From the NCBI GenBank assembly GCA_016735355.1, contig JAERRQ010000203.1, positions 1-10,888 of the forward strand: a DNA stretch of 10,888 bases, given 5' to 3'. Shown here piece by piece: positions 1 through 7,597 of this stretch (the stretch's first letter is position 1; every line of letters begins with the position of its first letter). Below the pieces are notes generated by a model. That model made no database searches, was not told the DNA's origin, and worked only from the letters and a program-made list of their open reading frames with translations. The stretch is from Desulfobacterales bacterium. Lineage in GTDB: Bacteria; Desulfobacterota; Desulfobacteria; Desulfobacterales; BuS5. Made by a program: the position numbers and the translations under genes.

Positions 1-72
1 ACTTGTGATCATGGAATGGTGTGGATTCTGACAGTTGTGCTCATAGTAGGGTGGGGATTCTGACAGTTGTGC
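1..72. repeat. Degenerate ~30-32 bp tandem repeat at window start
   Basis: The 18-mer GGATTCTGACAGTTGTGC occurs exactly at 23-40 and again at 55-72, a period of 32. Bases 1-30 resemble 31-62: both run from AC..TTGTG.TCAT to GGTG.GGATTCTG, with about 18 of 23 bases matching after the first TTGTG. A third, shortened unit runs into the transporter frame. The repeat lies inside what should be coding sequence and brings stop codons into the transporter frame (29-31, 44-46, 47-49). It could be a real slippage expansion or an assembly artefact at a contig edge; the sequence alone does not decide. Confidence 0.6.
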
Positions 73-76
73 AGGT

Positions 77-388
77 GTGGCTGTTTTTGGAGCCCTGGTT
101 ACAAACGCCATGGCAAATGTTGCTGCTGCTGCATTGATATTGCCGATTGTGATCCCCATGGCGCAGCTGGAGGGAGTAGATCCCAGGGTGTTGGCTTTAT
201 GCCTCGGGACAGCAACCTCTTTTGCCATGCTGCTGGTAATCGGCTGCCCGCCGAATGCCATTGCATATAGTTATCGATATTTTAAATCATCCGATCTTAC
301 CAAGGTCGGCGCTGTCGCTACACCTGTTTTACTCGTGATTCTCATCGTAGTTGCATCACTATGGTGGAAGTTTCTGGGCCTGATATAG
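77..388 (+). CDS. DASS/SLC13-family anion (di-carboxylate/sulfate) transporter, C-terminal fragment, frame broken upstream
   Basis: This is the last ~104 residues of an inner-membrane, probably sodium-coupled anion transporter of the DASS/SLC13 class. Two hydrophobic stretches flank the family-like elements LVTNAMAN (the place of the second SNT-type motif) and GCPPNAIAY (the GxPPNA ion/substrate-site motif), and a final membrane helix ends in WWKFLGLI. The substrate cannot be told; dicarboxylates or sulfate are typical. The GTG at 77 is only a nominal start, because a real gene would extend about 350 residues upstream. Frame 1 at 22-51 reads WILTVVLIVG, which would join naturally to VAVFGALV from 77 on, so the ~25 bases between (within the tandem repeat) appear to shift the frame. 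This is either a pseudogene or a sequence error at the window edge. Family assignment is fairly sure; intactness is not. Confidence 0.72.
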   Translation: MAVFGALVTNAMANVAAAALILPIVIPMAQLEGVDPRVLALCLGTATSFAMLLVIGCPPNAIAYSYRYFKSSDLTKVGAVATPVLLVILIVVASLWWKFLGLI

Positions 389-396
389 ATTTTCAC

Positions 397-424
397 TTGA
401 ATTAATTATCTAAAAATCTAAATA
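397..424 (+). promoter_or_regulatory. Candidate sigma-70-type promoter before the receiver-kinase gene
   Basis: TTGAAT (397-402) and TAAATA (419-424) are separated by 16 bases, in an AT-rich gap just after the transporter stop. Initiation would fall near 431, about 54 bases before the GTG start at 485. Match quality is moderate, and AT-rich DNA gives such matches by chance. Confidence 0.3.
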
Positions 425-431
425 ACTCAAA

Positions 432-451
432 GCCGTGTTAAAAAACGCGGC
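432..451 (+). terminator. Hairpin after the transporter gene, possible weak terminator or leader hairpin
   Basis: GCCGTGTT and AACGCGGC form an 8-bp stem with one G-U pair and an AAAA loop, 43 bases after the transporter stop codon. No run of T follows, so a classical intrinsic terminator is not supported. It could be a 3' end stabiliser, or a 5' leader hairpin if the promoter at 397-424 is used. Confidence 0.35.
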
Positions 452-484
452 CTGGGACGTGGAAAAGGGAAGGGTATCTGATTT

Positions 485-1642
485 GTGCGAACAGATATAA
501 CATTAAACAGCAATATCCGCCTGATGCTTGTGGATGATGAAGAAGATTTCAGGCGAACAATTGCAAAACGTCTGAAAAAAAGAGGCCTTGCTCCCGAAGA
601 AGCAGGAAGCGGAAATGAGTGCCTGGCCTTGCTGGAAAACAAAGCCGTTGACATAGTTGTGCTGGATGTAAAGATGCCCGGCATGGATGGCATTGAAACC
701 CTGCGTCATATAAAAGAAAAGTTTACTGAAACAGAGGTTATACTTTTAACTGGTCATGCGGTAACTTCTGACGGTATATCGGGAATCAAGGCCGGAGCCT
801 TTGATTATTTGAGCAAGCCGATAGAGTTTGAGCATTTACTAAGCAAAATCAAACAAGCTTATAATAAAATAATACGGGAAGAAGAAAAACGTAAAGACGC
901 AGAATTCCGAGCAGGCATGGAGCAGCAGATGATAGCTACCGAGAGGCTGGCTTCGCTGGGAACTTTATCGGCCGGTGTGGCTCATGAAATAAATAATCCC
1001 CTGGCGATCATAAATGAATCAGTCGGATGGATGAGACTTATTTTAAAAAAGGATGAATTGGCGGAGATGCCCCGCAAAGAGGATTTTGAAAAAGCTTTGG
1101 GCAAGATTGAAAAGGGTGTCGACCGGGCCAGAAGAATTACACACCAGCTTTTGGAGACTGTTAGAAAAAACAATTCGGTATTTACCCAGGTTGACCTTAA
1201 GGAACTGTCCCAGGAAGCTGTTGAGCTCCTGGGACAGGAGACAAAAAACAGGGATATTCATTTTTTTTATGAAATGGAAGAATCGGCCTGCACTATCTGG
1301 AGCGACCCATATCAAGTGCGGCAGGTTTTGATCAACCTGCTGACAAATGCCGCGCATGCCATAGATACAGGAGGCAAAATTACCATAATCCTTAAAGCGG
1401 GTGTAGATGATATAATTTTGACTATTCGTGATACCGGGAACGGTATTCCGAAAGAAAATCTTGACAAAATTTTCGAGCCGTTTTTCAGCACCAAGAGCCC
1501 AGGTAAAGGCACAGGCCTGGGGCTGTTTGTTACTAGAAGCATTATTGATAAACTTGGCGGCAAGGTGACGGTTAAGAGCCGACTGGGGCACGGAACGAGT
1601 TTCAATATCACTCTACCTAAATATTATGAAATAAATAAATGA
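485..1642 (+). CDS. Soluble hybrid protein: receiver domain followed by histidine kinase
   Basis: This 385-residue two-component protein is reversed relative to classical hybrids, with the receiver first. The receiver (about 10-125) has the acidic pair D17/D18, phospho-acceptor D61 in VVLDVKMPGMDG, T89 and K111. A charged helical linker (about 120-150) leads to a HisKA dimerisation helix with phospho-accepting H167 in AHEINNPL. The HATPase domain shows the N box (NLLTNAAHAI, 284-293), DTGNG (316-320), the F box EPFFSTK and GKGTGLGL (340-347). No membrane segment or signal peptide is seen, so it acts in the cytoplasm and must receive its signal by receiver phosphorylation or a partner. The start is a GTG with a GGGAAGGG stretch about 10 bases upstream. 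The next gene, a lone receiver, follows after 41 bases and is the obvious phosphotransfer partner. All catalytic residues are present. Confidence 0.9.
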   Translation: MRTDITLNSNIRLMLVDDEEDFRRTIAKRLKKRGLAPEEAGSGNECLALLENKAVDIVVLDVKMPGMDGIETLRHIKEKFTETEVILLTGHAVTSDGISGIKAGAFDYLSKPIEFEHLLSKIKQAYNKIIREEEKRKDAEFRAGMEQQMIATERLASLGTLSAGVAHEINNPLAIINESVGWMRLILKKDELAEMPRKEDFEKALGKIEKGVDRARRITHQLLETVRKNNSVFTQVDLKELSQEAVELLGQETKNRDIHFFYEMEESACTIWSDPYQVRQVLINLLTNAAHAIDTGGKITIILKAGVDDIILTIRDTGNGIPKENLDKIFEPFFSTKSPGKGTGLGLFVTRSIIDKLGGKVTVKSRLGHGTSFNITLPKYYEINK

Positions 1643-1683
1643 TCGTTAAAAAAATTTTGTTTTTTTGATGGAGAGGAAAAGTC

Positions 1684-2124
1684 ATGGTTAAAATACCGAC
1701 CAAAATACTTTTAGTTGATGACGAGAAAGATTTGATTGAGATGCTTTCCTTAAGGCTGCAGGAGACGGGAGAAAAGGTTAAATCAGCTTATAGCGGCCAG
1801 GAATGCCTCGAAACTTTAGATAAAAATAATATCGATGTTGTTATCCTGGATATCAAGATGCCCGGTATGGATGGCATTGAAACGCTTAAAGAGATCAAAA
1901 AAAGATTTCCCCTGGTTGAAGTCATCATGTTGACCGGCCATGGCAGTACTGAAACCGCTGTGGAAGGGATGAAGTTAGGAGCTTTTGATTATCTGCTAAA
2001 ACCCGCCGATTTCAGTGATTTGTCTCAAAAACTGGAGTCCGCCAGAAAGAGAAAGGATGAACAGGAAGATCGTATCAGAATGGCGGAAGCAAAATCTCTT
2101 TTAAGAAAAACCGGCGGCTCATGA
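1684..2124 (+). CDS. Stand-alone response regulator receiver protein (CheY-like, no output domain)
   Basis: This 146-residue protein consists of one receiver domain (about 6-122) with D12/D13, phospho-acceptor D56 in VVILDIKMPGMDG, T84 and K106, followed by a short charged helical tail of about 25 residues (KRKDEQEDR..). There is no DNA-binding or enzymatic output domain, so it probably works by protein contact or as a phosphate shuttle or sink for the kinase encoded 41 bases upstream. The ATG has a strong ribosome-binding site (GGAGAGG, about 8 bases upstream). Its phospho-site region is nearly identical to that of the upstream receiver, including 28 of 29 bases at the DNA level (671-699 against 1855-1883). 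The activator gene follows after 115 bases and may be the final target, which is inference from position only. Confidence 0.88.
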   Translation: MVKIPTKILLVDDEKDLIEMLSLRLQETGEKVKSAYSGQECLETLDKNNIDVVILDIKMPGMDGIETLKEIKKRFPLVEVIMLTGHGSTETAVEGMKLGAFDYLLKPADFSDLSQKLESARKRKDEQEDRIRMAEAKSLLRKTGGS

Positions 2125-2125
2125 A

Positions 2126-2236
2126 GAGTAACCATGGCATAGTAATTGCTTTGAATATTCACAGACAAGTTCAGAACATCAGATGACAAGAGATACCCCC
2201 TGAAAACCGCAAACTAATAACTGTGAATGGTTACTC
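2126..2236. repeat. Split inverted repeat spanning the gap before the sigma-54 activator gene
   Basis: CTGTGAATGGTTACTC (2221-2236) is fully complementary to two upstream blocks: GAGTAACCAT (2126-2135, 10 bp with 2227-2236) and ATTCACAG (2157-2164, 8 bp with 2221-2228). The two blocks are separated by 21 bases that hold the sigma-54 promoter candidate. The right arm ends three bases before the ATG at 2240, and the left arm starts two bases after the preceding stop codon. In a read-through transcript this could fold into a 16-bp stem with a bulge next to the start codon. As DNA it could be protein-binding half-sites. Confidence 0.6.
2135..2150 (+). promoter_or_regulatory. Candidate sigma-54 (-24/-12) promoter for the activator gene
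   Basis: TGGCATAGTAATTGCT matches the RpoN consensus TGGCACRNNNNTTGCW closely: the GG at 2136-2137 and the GC at 2148-2149 have exactly 10 bases between them, and TTGC is complete. Initiation would be expected near 2160, about 80 bases before the ATG at 2240. The downstream gene encodes a sigma-54 activator, so autoregulation is plausible. No TGT-N10-ACA NifA-type upstream site was found with confidence. Confidence 0.55.
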
Positions 2237-2239
2237 AAT

Positions 2240-3766
2240 ATGAAACGTCTGGAAGAAATATCTCTGCTTTATGAAATCAGCAAGGCTCTTAACAGGCATC
2301 TTGACCTGAAAAAATCTCTTTATGCAGTTCTTGATATCCTGTCTGATTCAATGAATATGGTGCGTGGGACAATATCAATTCTCGACCCGTTGCGCGATGA
2401 AATAAATATCGAGGTTGCTCACGGACTTTCCGTAAACGCCATGGAAAAAGGAAAATATAAATTAGGCGAAGGTGTTACAGGAAAGGTTATACAGGCGGGT
2501 AAGGCTGTCACAATTCCCAAAATAAGCGAAGAACCACTTTTCCTCGACAGAACGGCTTCAAGAAAAACAGCCCAAAATCAGGAATTATCATTTATCTGCG
2601 TACCTGTGATTAAGGATAAGCATGTGATTGGGGCTCTCAGCGTAGATAAACCATACAATAAAGCTTATAAGCTTGGTGAAGGAAAAAGACTCCTCCTTGT
2701 AATAGCTACCATGATTGCGAGACAGGTTGACAACCTGGAAACAATCCGCCTGGAAAAAGAACATCTAAGACGTGAAAACAAACGACTAAACGACGAACTT
2801 GAGAATAAATATAAAATAACCAATATTATAGGAAACAGCAACAAGATGAGAGAAGTTTTTCAGATGATCTCTCAGGTTTCCAGAAGCAATGCAACTGTTC
2901 TTATCCGCGGAGAAAGCGGAACAGGCAAGGAATTAGTGGCCAACTCCATTCACTATAACAGCCTGAGGGCCAAGCAGCCTTTTATCAAGGTAAATTGCGC
3001 TGCATTACCCTCTAATCTGATTGAAAGCGAACTTTTCGGGCATGAAAAAGGAGCCTTTACCGGCGCTTTAAATCAAAAAAAGGGAAAATTCGAATTAGCG
3101 CACAAAGGAACTTTCTTCCTTGATGAAATAGGTACCATTGATCTTAATACACAGGTAGCCCTTCTCCGTGTGCTCCAGGAAAAAGAGTTTGAGCGTATCG
3201 GGGGTACCAGAACAATAAAGATAGATGTACGCATAATTACGGCAACCAACAAAAATCTTGAGAAAGCCGTTGATAATGACACCTTCCGGGGAGACCTTTA
3301 TTATCGGCTTAACGTATTTCCGATTTACATCCCCCCTCTCAGAGAGCGCAAGACTGATATTCTTCTTCTTGCAGACCATTTCCTGGAAAAATACGCCAAG
3401 GAAAATTTCAAGGAAACCCGAAGATTTTCAACTCCCGCCATAGATATGCTAATGGCTTATCATTGGCCAGGGAATGTCAGAGAGCTCGAAAACTGCATTG
3501 AACGTGCGGTGTTATTGTGTGGTGAAGAGGGCGTAATACATACTTATCACCTGCCTCCGACCCTTCAGACAGGTTCAGAGACTAATACATTAACGTCCCT
3601 CTCTCTTGATGATGCTGTAGCTGCTCTGGAAAAAGATATGATAATTGATGCTCTCAAGAATACACGCGGAAATGCAACCCTGGCAGCTCAGATGCTGAAA
3701 ACCACGGTTAGAAAATTTAATTACAAGTCTAAAAAAAATATGATCAACTACCGTGATTACCGATAA
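2240..3766 (+). CDS. NifA-type sigma-54-dependent transcriptional activator (GAF, AAA+, Fis-type HTH)
   Basis: This 508-residue cytoplasmic enhancer-binding protein remodels RNA polymerase-sigma-54 by ATP hydrolysis. An N-terminal GAF sensor (about 15-165) resembles those of NifA/AnfA/VnfA proteins. A short coiled-coil linker (168-192) follows. The AAA+ domain (about 195-430) has Walker A GESGTGKE (224-231), the sigma-54 contact loop GAFTGA (271-276), Walker B TFFLDE (291-296), sensor I (ITATN), arginine-finger region RGDLYYRLN and sensor [12 protein letters not shown] (409-418). A Fis-type helix-turn-helix lies at 470-502; its turn has Lys487 where Gly is usual. There is no receiver domain, so control comes through GAF ligand binding or partner proteins rather than direct phosphorylation. 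No good ribosome-binding site precedes the ATG; the right arm of an inverted repeat occupies that position. The nif regulon itself is not indicated by the neighbours. Confidence 0.9.
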   Translation: MKRLEEISLLYEISKALNRHLDLKKSLYAVLDILSDSMNMVRGTISILDPLRDEINIEVAHGLSVNAMEKGKYKLGEGVTGKVIQAGKAVTIPKISEEPLFLDRTASRKTAQNQELSFICVPVIKDKHVIGALSVDKPYNKAYKLGEGKRLLLVIATMIARQVDNLETIRLEKEHLRRENKRLNDELENKYKITNIIGNSNKMREVFQMISQVSRSNATVLIRGESGTGKELVANSIHYNSLRAKQPFIKVNCAALPSNLIESELFGHEKGAFTGALNQKKGKFELAHKGTFFLDEIGTIDLNTQVALLRVLQEKEFERIGGTRTIKIDVRIITATNKNLEKAVDNDTFRGDLYYRLNVFPIYIPPLRERKTDILLLADHFLEKYAKENFKETRRFSTPAIDMLMAYHWPGNVRELENCIERAVLLCGEEGVIHTYHLPPTLQTGSETNTLTSLSLDDAVAALEKDMIIDALKNTRGNATLAAQMLKTTVRKFNYKSKKNMINYRDYR

Positions 3767-3769
3767 TTT

Positions 3770-4537
3770 TTATTCCGCAATCGTAAACACATCATGGAAG
3801 CCTTGCTTTATAAGTATATCTTCATATTTTGCAGCCTGCTCCAGGGTGGTGCATTTCCCCGCTCTCACCCTGTAAATGGTACTATCTCCAGTGTCAAATA
3901 GAGAAACGTGAACATTTTTGTAAATTGGATCCAGCTCTTTTTTTAATTTTTCAGCATTGTTCACATCGCTGAATGCTCCGATCTGCAGGGTAAAATTGCC
4001 CTTGTAATAGTCCAGCGGAACAAATTCAGACCCTAATTCAATTGTTGCACTATCCTGTCGTGCCTGCCCGAGTGCAACTATCCTTACGCGGGCAGTCCCT
4101 GGCCCGACTATGCCGATTTTTTTTGCGGCAGCGTATGAAAGATCTATTATTCTCCCTTTAACAAAAGGCCCTCGATCATTGATCCTTACATTGATCTTTT
4201 GATTATTGTCCAGGTTAGATACACCTACCCAAGTCCCCAAGGGAAGTGTTTTATGCGCTGCTGAAATTGCATGCATGTTATAGATCTCTCCGCTTGCGGT
4301 TTTCCTGCCATGAAACTTTTTACCATACCAGGATGCTTTCCCGCTCTGGGTAAAACCTCGGGCATGCGCTAATGGCTGGTACCAGTTGGAGCCTATCCTA
4401 TAAGGTTTGGTATAAGGTTTTTTTTTGCCGACTGGTGCAGGAAGCTGACGGGTGGGTCTACTGACAGGTTCCACAGTTGTGCAGCTGTTTATTAAAACAA
4501 AAGATAATATACAAACCAGAAAAAAGGTTTTGTTCAA
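3770..4537 (-). CDS. rlpA: RlpA-like lipoprotein with double-psi beta-barrel and SPOR domain
   Basis: This is a septal-ring-type peptidoglycan protein; several RlpA proteins are lytic transglycosylases acting on naked glycan strands. With the TTG at 4537 as start (TGAGG lies 8 bases upstream) the protein has 255 residues and begins with an 18-residue lipoprotein signal peptide ending in INS-C19. An upstream TTG at 4570 lies inside lon, gives an odd hydrophilic N-terminus and is less likely. The double-psi barrel (about 66-156) carries ASWYG, FHGRKTASGE, AAHKTLPLGT and NDRGPF. Glu84, His95 and Asp121 align by spacing with catalytic residues described for Pseudomonas RlpA, while Asn87 sits where I recall an Asp. 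A SPOR domain (about 180-255), which binds denuded septal peptidoglycan, ends the protein. It lies 13 bases after lon, probably cotranscribed, and converges tail to tail with the activator gene with 3 bases between. Confidence 0.85.
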   Translation of the reverse strand: MNKTFFLVCILSFVLINSCTTVEPVSRPTRQLPAPVGKKKPYTKPYRIGSNWYQPLAHARGFTQSGKASWYGKKFHGRKTASGEIYNMHAISAAHKTLPLGTWVGVSNLDNNQKINVRINDRGPFVKGRIIDLSYAAAKKIGIVGPGTARVRIVALGQARQDSATIELGSEFVPLDYYKGNFTLQIGAFSDVNNAEKLKKELDPIYKNVHVSLFDTGDSTIYRVRAGKCTTLEQAAKYEDILIKQGFHDVFTIAE

Positions 4538-4550
4538 TCTGCAGGCCTCA

Positions 4551-6908
4551 TTATTGTTTAGGTATGGCAACTTTCAAAACATCAATCATCTTTTCAGCAA
4601 AGACAAACTCAATATCATTCTGCACCTTTTCGGGTATATCGTCCATATCTTTTTTGTTCCAGGCAGGTAGTATAATTGTTTGAATTCCTGATCTGTGAGC
4701 TGCCAAAACCTTTTCCTTGACACCCCCGACCGGAAGGACCTTCCCTCTAAGGGTAATTTCACCTGTCATTGCTAAATTTTTTCTGATTGGTTTGTTGGTC
4801 ATCATGGAAACCATTGCAGTCAACATGGTTACTCCGGCCGAAGGCCCGTCTTTTGGGATCGCTCCGGCAGGCACATGGATATGTATATCATGTTTTTCAA
4901 AAAAATCTTCATCAATTCCAAGGCGTTTTGCATGTGTTCTTATAAAACTCAAAGCGGCTGAAGCGGATTCCTTCATAACGTCACCAAGTTGTCCGGTCAG
5001 GGTAAGCGCTTTTTTCCCCTTCATGGCCGTAGCCTCGATAAAGAGCAATGTCCCTCCGGCCTGCGTCCAGGCCAGGCCCATAGCCACACCCGGAGTCGAG
5101 ACTCGGGAACGTTCCTCGGTAGAAAAACGGACAGGGCCGAGATATTCAAAAATATCCTGCTTTTTAATCGTTACGGCTTCTACTTCCTCCTGGGCTACCT
5201 TTACTGCAACCCCGCGGCATATAGTTGCGATTTCTCTTTCCAGGTTTCTTAATCCGGCTTCTCGGGTATAAGCTGAAATTATATCCTTAACAGCCCCCTT
5301 TGTAAATTTTATATGTCCGGCTTTCAGCCCATGGGCTTCTCTCTGACGCGGGATGAGATATTTATTTGCTATTTTGATTTTTTCATCCAGAGTATAACCG
5401 GAAAGTTGCAATACTTCCATCCTGTCCAGTAAAGCGGAAGGAATGGTGTCAAGAATATTGGCGGTTGTAACGAACATTACCTTGGACAAATCAAACGGAA
5501 CATCAAGGTAGTGATCCGAAAAAGAAAAATTTTGTTCCGGGTCCAGTACCTCAAGCAGCGCGGATGATGGATCACCCCGGAAATCACTGCCTACTTTATC
5601 GATTTCATCCAACATAAAAACAGGATTGTTTGATTCAGCCCTTCTTATGCCCTGTATAATCCTGCCGGGCAAAGCTCCCACATAAGTGCGCCGGTGACCC
5701 CTTATTTCAGCCTCATCCCTGACTCCTCCCAGCGATATGCGTATGAATTTTCGCCCCAGCGCTCTTGCAATGGAACGACCCAAAGATGTTTTACCAGTGC
5801 CGGGAGGGCCGGAAAAGCATAAAATCGGCCCCTTGGATTCAGGTTTTAATTTACGCACGGCCAGGTATTCGATAACTCTTTTTTTCGGTTTTTCAAGGCC
5901 AAAATGATCTTCTTCCAAAATCTTTTTTGCTTTATTAAGATCAAGATTATCTTCGGTGCTGCTATTCCATGGCAAGCTTGTAATCCAGTCAAGATAAGTA
6001 GAAGCAACCGTATATTCCGATGAAGAGGGATGCATGCGGCCAAGGCGACCGAGTTCCCGCTCTGCTTCTTTCAAAGCAATTTCCGGCAGTTTAATTTTGT
6101 CAATTTTAGCTTTGTATTCATCAATTTCCACAGAGGATGCATCCTTTTCGCCGAGTTCCTCTTTTATGGCTTTAAGCTGCTGCCGCAAATAATATTCCCT
6201 TTGACTCTTGTCCATATCGCCCTTTACCTGGGTCTGAATCTTGTTGCCTAATTCCAGGATCTCCAGCTGGTGATTAACAAGGCGGGTAACCTCCTTTAAC
6301 CGGTTTTTTATATCATAGGTTTCCAGAATTTTCTGTTTTTCATCCCTGGTTGAATTTATTATGGAAGCAACCATATCGGCAAAAACGCCCGCTTCCTGAA
6401 CTGATTGTGCCATTACGCCAAGCTCCTGGGGCAGGCCGGGGGATAGTTGAACAATCTTTGTGAATAGACCCGAAATATTAGTTGTTAAAGCTTCTATCTC
6501 CTTGCCTGTCTTTTTTTCGTCCTCAATATGGATCACATTGGCAAGAAGATAAGGCTCTGTTTGGTTATATTCTTTAGTCCTGAACCTTCCCAGCCCCTGA
6601 ACAAGTAATTGAGCCTTGTTGTTTTCTATTTTTGCCATTTTCAATATAAGAGCGCTTGTGCCTACGTCATAAAGATCATCCTTTGATTCTGATTCGGATT
6701 TTGAATCAATCGGCTGCTTGGATGCAACAAATCCTATAATACGATCTTTTGGCATGGCATCATCAATAAGCTGTATAGAATTTTCCTGCATTACCACAAA
6801 AGGCAAAACCATTTTTGGGAAAAGAACTGTATCAAACAATGGAAGAATAGAAAGGTTGTCAGGGATTTTTCCCGTGCCGAAGTCCATGGCCTGGCTAGGC
6901 TCTGTCAT
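4551..6908 (-). CDS. lon: ATP-dependent protease Lon
   Basis: This is a cytoplasmic AAA+ serine protease that degrades misfolded and short-lived regulatory proteins. At 785 residues it is close to the usual length of LonA. The N-terminal LON substrate domain (about 18-205) is followed by a helical region with the typical [18 protein letters not shown]. The ATPase has Walker A GPPGTGKT (367-374) and Walker B VFMLDEID (430-437). The protease domain carries the Ser690-Lys733 dyad in DGPSAG and KEKVLAAHR, 43 residues apart as in E. coli Lon. The ATG at 6908 is preceded by GGAGG at five bases; the TTG at 6920 is part of that ribosome-binding site and is not the start. hsp20 lies 35 bases upstream and rlpA 13 bases downstream on the same strand. 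All catalytic elements are intact. Confidence 0.97.
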   Translation of the reverse strand: MTEPSQAMDFGTGKIPDNLSILPLFDTVLFPKMVLPFVVMQENSIQLIDDAMPKDRIIGFVASKQPIDSKSESESKDDLYDVGTSALILKMAKIENNKAQLLVQGLGRFRTKEYNQTEPYLLANVIHIEDEKKTGKEIEALTTNISGLFTKIVQLSPGLPQELGVMAQSVQEAGVFADMVASIINSTRDEKQKILETYDIKNRLKEVTRLVNHQLEILELGNKIQTQVKGDMDKSQREYYLRQQLKAIKEELGEKDASSVEIDEYKAKIDKIKLPEIALKEAERELGRLGRMHPSSSEYTVASTYLDWITSLPWNSSTEDNLDLNKAKKILEEDHFGLEKPKKRVIEYLAVRKLKPESKGPILCFSGPPGTGKTSLGRSIARALGRKFIRISLGGVRDEAEIRGHRRTYVGALPGRIIQGIRRAESNNPVFMLDEIDKVGSDFRGDPSSALLEVLDPEQNFSFSDHYLDVPFDLSKVMFVTTANILDTIPSALLDRMEVLQLSGYTLDEKIKIANKYLIPRQREAHGLKAGHIKFTKGAVKDIISAYTREAGLRNLEREIATICRGVAVKVAQEEVEAVTIKKQDIFEYLGPVRFSTEERSRVSTPGVAMGLAWTQAGGTLLFIEATAMKGKKALTLTGQLGDVMKESASAALSFIRTHAKRLGIDEDFFEKHDIHIHVPAGAIPKDGPSAGVTMLTAMVSMMTNKPIRKNLAMTGEITLRGKVLPVGGVKEKVLAAHRSGIQTIILPAWNKKDMDDIPEKVQNDIEFVFAEKMIDVLKVAIPKQ

Positions 6909-6943
6909 TTTAACCTCCAATTTTTTACAATAAAAGACATAAA

Positions 6944-7390
6944 TTATTCGTCTGATATTGTAATTTTTTGAATCTTGTTCATAGAAATCTTGGGTAATCT
7001 GATCTGCAGCATACCGTTTAAATATGATGCCGATACAGTCTCGGGATCTATAGGAGCCGGAAGAAAAAGCAGACGCTCAAACCTTCCATATTGAATTTCT
7101 GCAAGCCGGTAAACTGCACCATCAATACGCTGGGGAACAGCACGTTCACCCGAAATTTTGATAGCCTTGCTGCTGATCTCTACCTCCAGGTCTTCCTTCT
7201 TGACCCCTGCAACTTCAGCCAGAACTATTATCTCATCGCCGGTTTCGTAAATATCCATTTGAGGTTTCCATAAACGCTCGGAAAGGGTAAAAACCGGGTT
7301 TAAGGATCGAAACATTTCTCCTATTGTTCTTTCGAAATTCGACCCTGTCCGTTCAAAATCTCTGGTAAACCTTATTTTGATATAATCCAT
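6944..7390 (-). CDS. Small heat-shock protein, Hsp20/alpha-crystallin family
   Basis: This ~148-residue ATP-independent holdase chaperone keeps unfolding proteins soluble for refolding or for proteases such as the Lon encoded 35 bases downstream. The alpha-crystallin domain (about 42-135) contains MDIYETGDEIIVLAEVAGV, the EVEISSKAIKISGER strand pair and the diagnostic NGMLQIRLPK. The short C-terminal tail ends in ITISDE, with an I-x-I motif used for oligomer contacts. Two adjacent ATG codons (7393 and 7390) are possible; AGGAG lies 3 bases before the first and 6 before the second, which favours 7390. No CIRCE element or sigma-32 consensus was found upstream, but the ribosome-binding site has a perfect 7-base complement 94 bases earlier in the leader. 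Confidence 0.93.
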   Translation of the reverse strand: MDYIKIRFTRDFERTGSNFERTIGEMFRSLNPVFTLSERLWKPQMDIYETGDEIIVLAEVAGVKKEDLEVEISSKAIKISGERAVPQRIDGAVYRLAEIQYGRFERLLFLPAPIDPETVSASYLNGMLQIRLPKISMNKIQKITISDE

Positions 7391-7538
7391 CATTGACTCC
7401 TGAATATTAAGGACCTACCCGTAAAAAATCCCAAAAAAACCATACAACACATTTATGCTGTCGCCGCCTATCCCCAACCATGCTGTTTTGTTCGGAATCA
7501 GGAGGATGTACAAATTCTAACTGCCCTATCTTTTTATT

Positions 7539-7567
7539 ATTATAGGTATGGATAAAATTGTAAAGAA
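7539..7567 (-). promoter_or_regulatory. Candidate promoter for the hsp20-lon-rlpA operon
   Basis: On the minus strand a perfect -10 box TATAAT lies at 7544-7539. At 17 bases upstream there is only TTCTTT (7567-7562); a better -35, TTTACA (7564-7559), has a 14-base spacer. The transcript would have a leader of about 140 bases before hsp20. The AT-rich context lowers the weight of the match, and a heat-shock sigma factor promoter was not recognised. Confidence 0.3.
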
Positions 7568-7597
7568 AAGTTTTTAGATTTATTCTGATTTTTCTTG

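Noticed and set aside
1043..1591. 182-codon minus-strand open frame inside the receiver-kinase gene
   Set aside because: It is a shadow of the well-supported kinase domain on the + strand; the protein shows no family features.
4538..4570. Upstream TTG start for rlpA and, likewise, the TTG at 6920 for lon
   Set aside because: The rlpA extension lies within lon and destroys the lipoprotein signal peptide start. The lon TTG is part of the GGAGG ribosome-binding site of the ATG at 6908.
4717..5271. 184-codon + strand open frame inside lon
   Set aside because: It is antisense to the conserved protease and AAA+ region of Lon, with no ribosome-binding site or domain.
7451..7490. Possible sigma-54 or heat-shock promoter upstream of hsp20 on the minus strand
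   Set aside because: A GG-N10-GC spacing exists but the bases around it do not match (TGGTTG, TAGGCG), and no CTTGAA/CCCCAT pair or CIRCE repeat is present.
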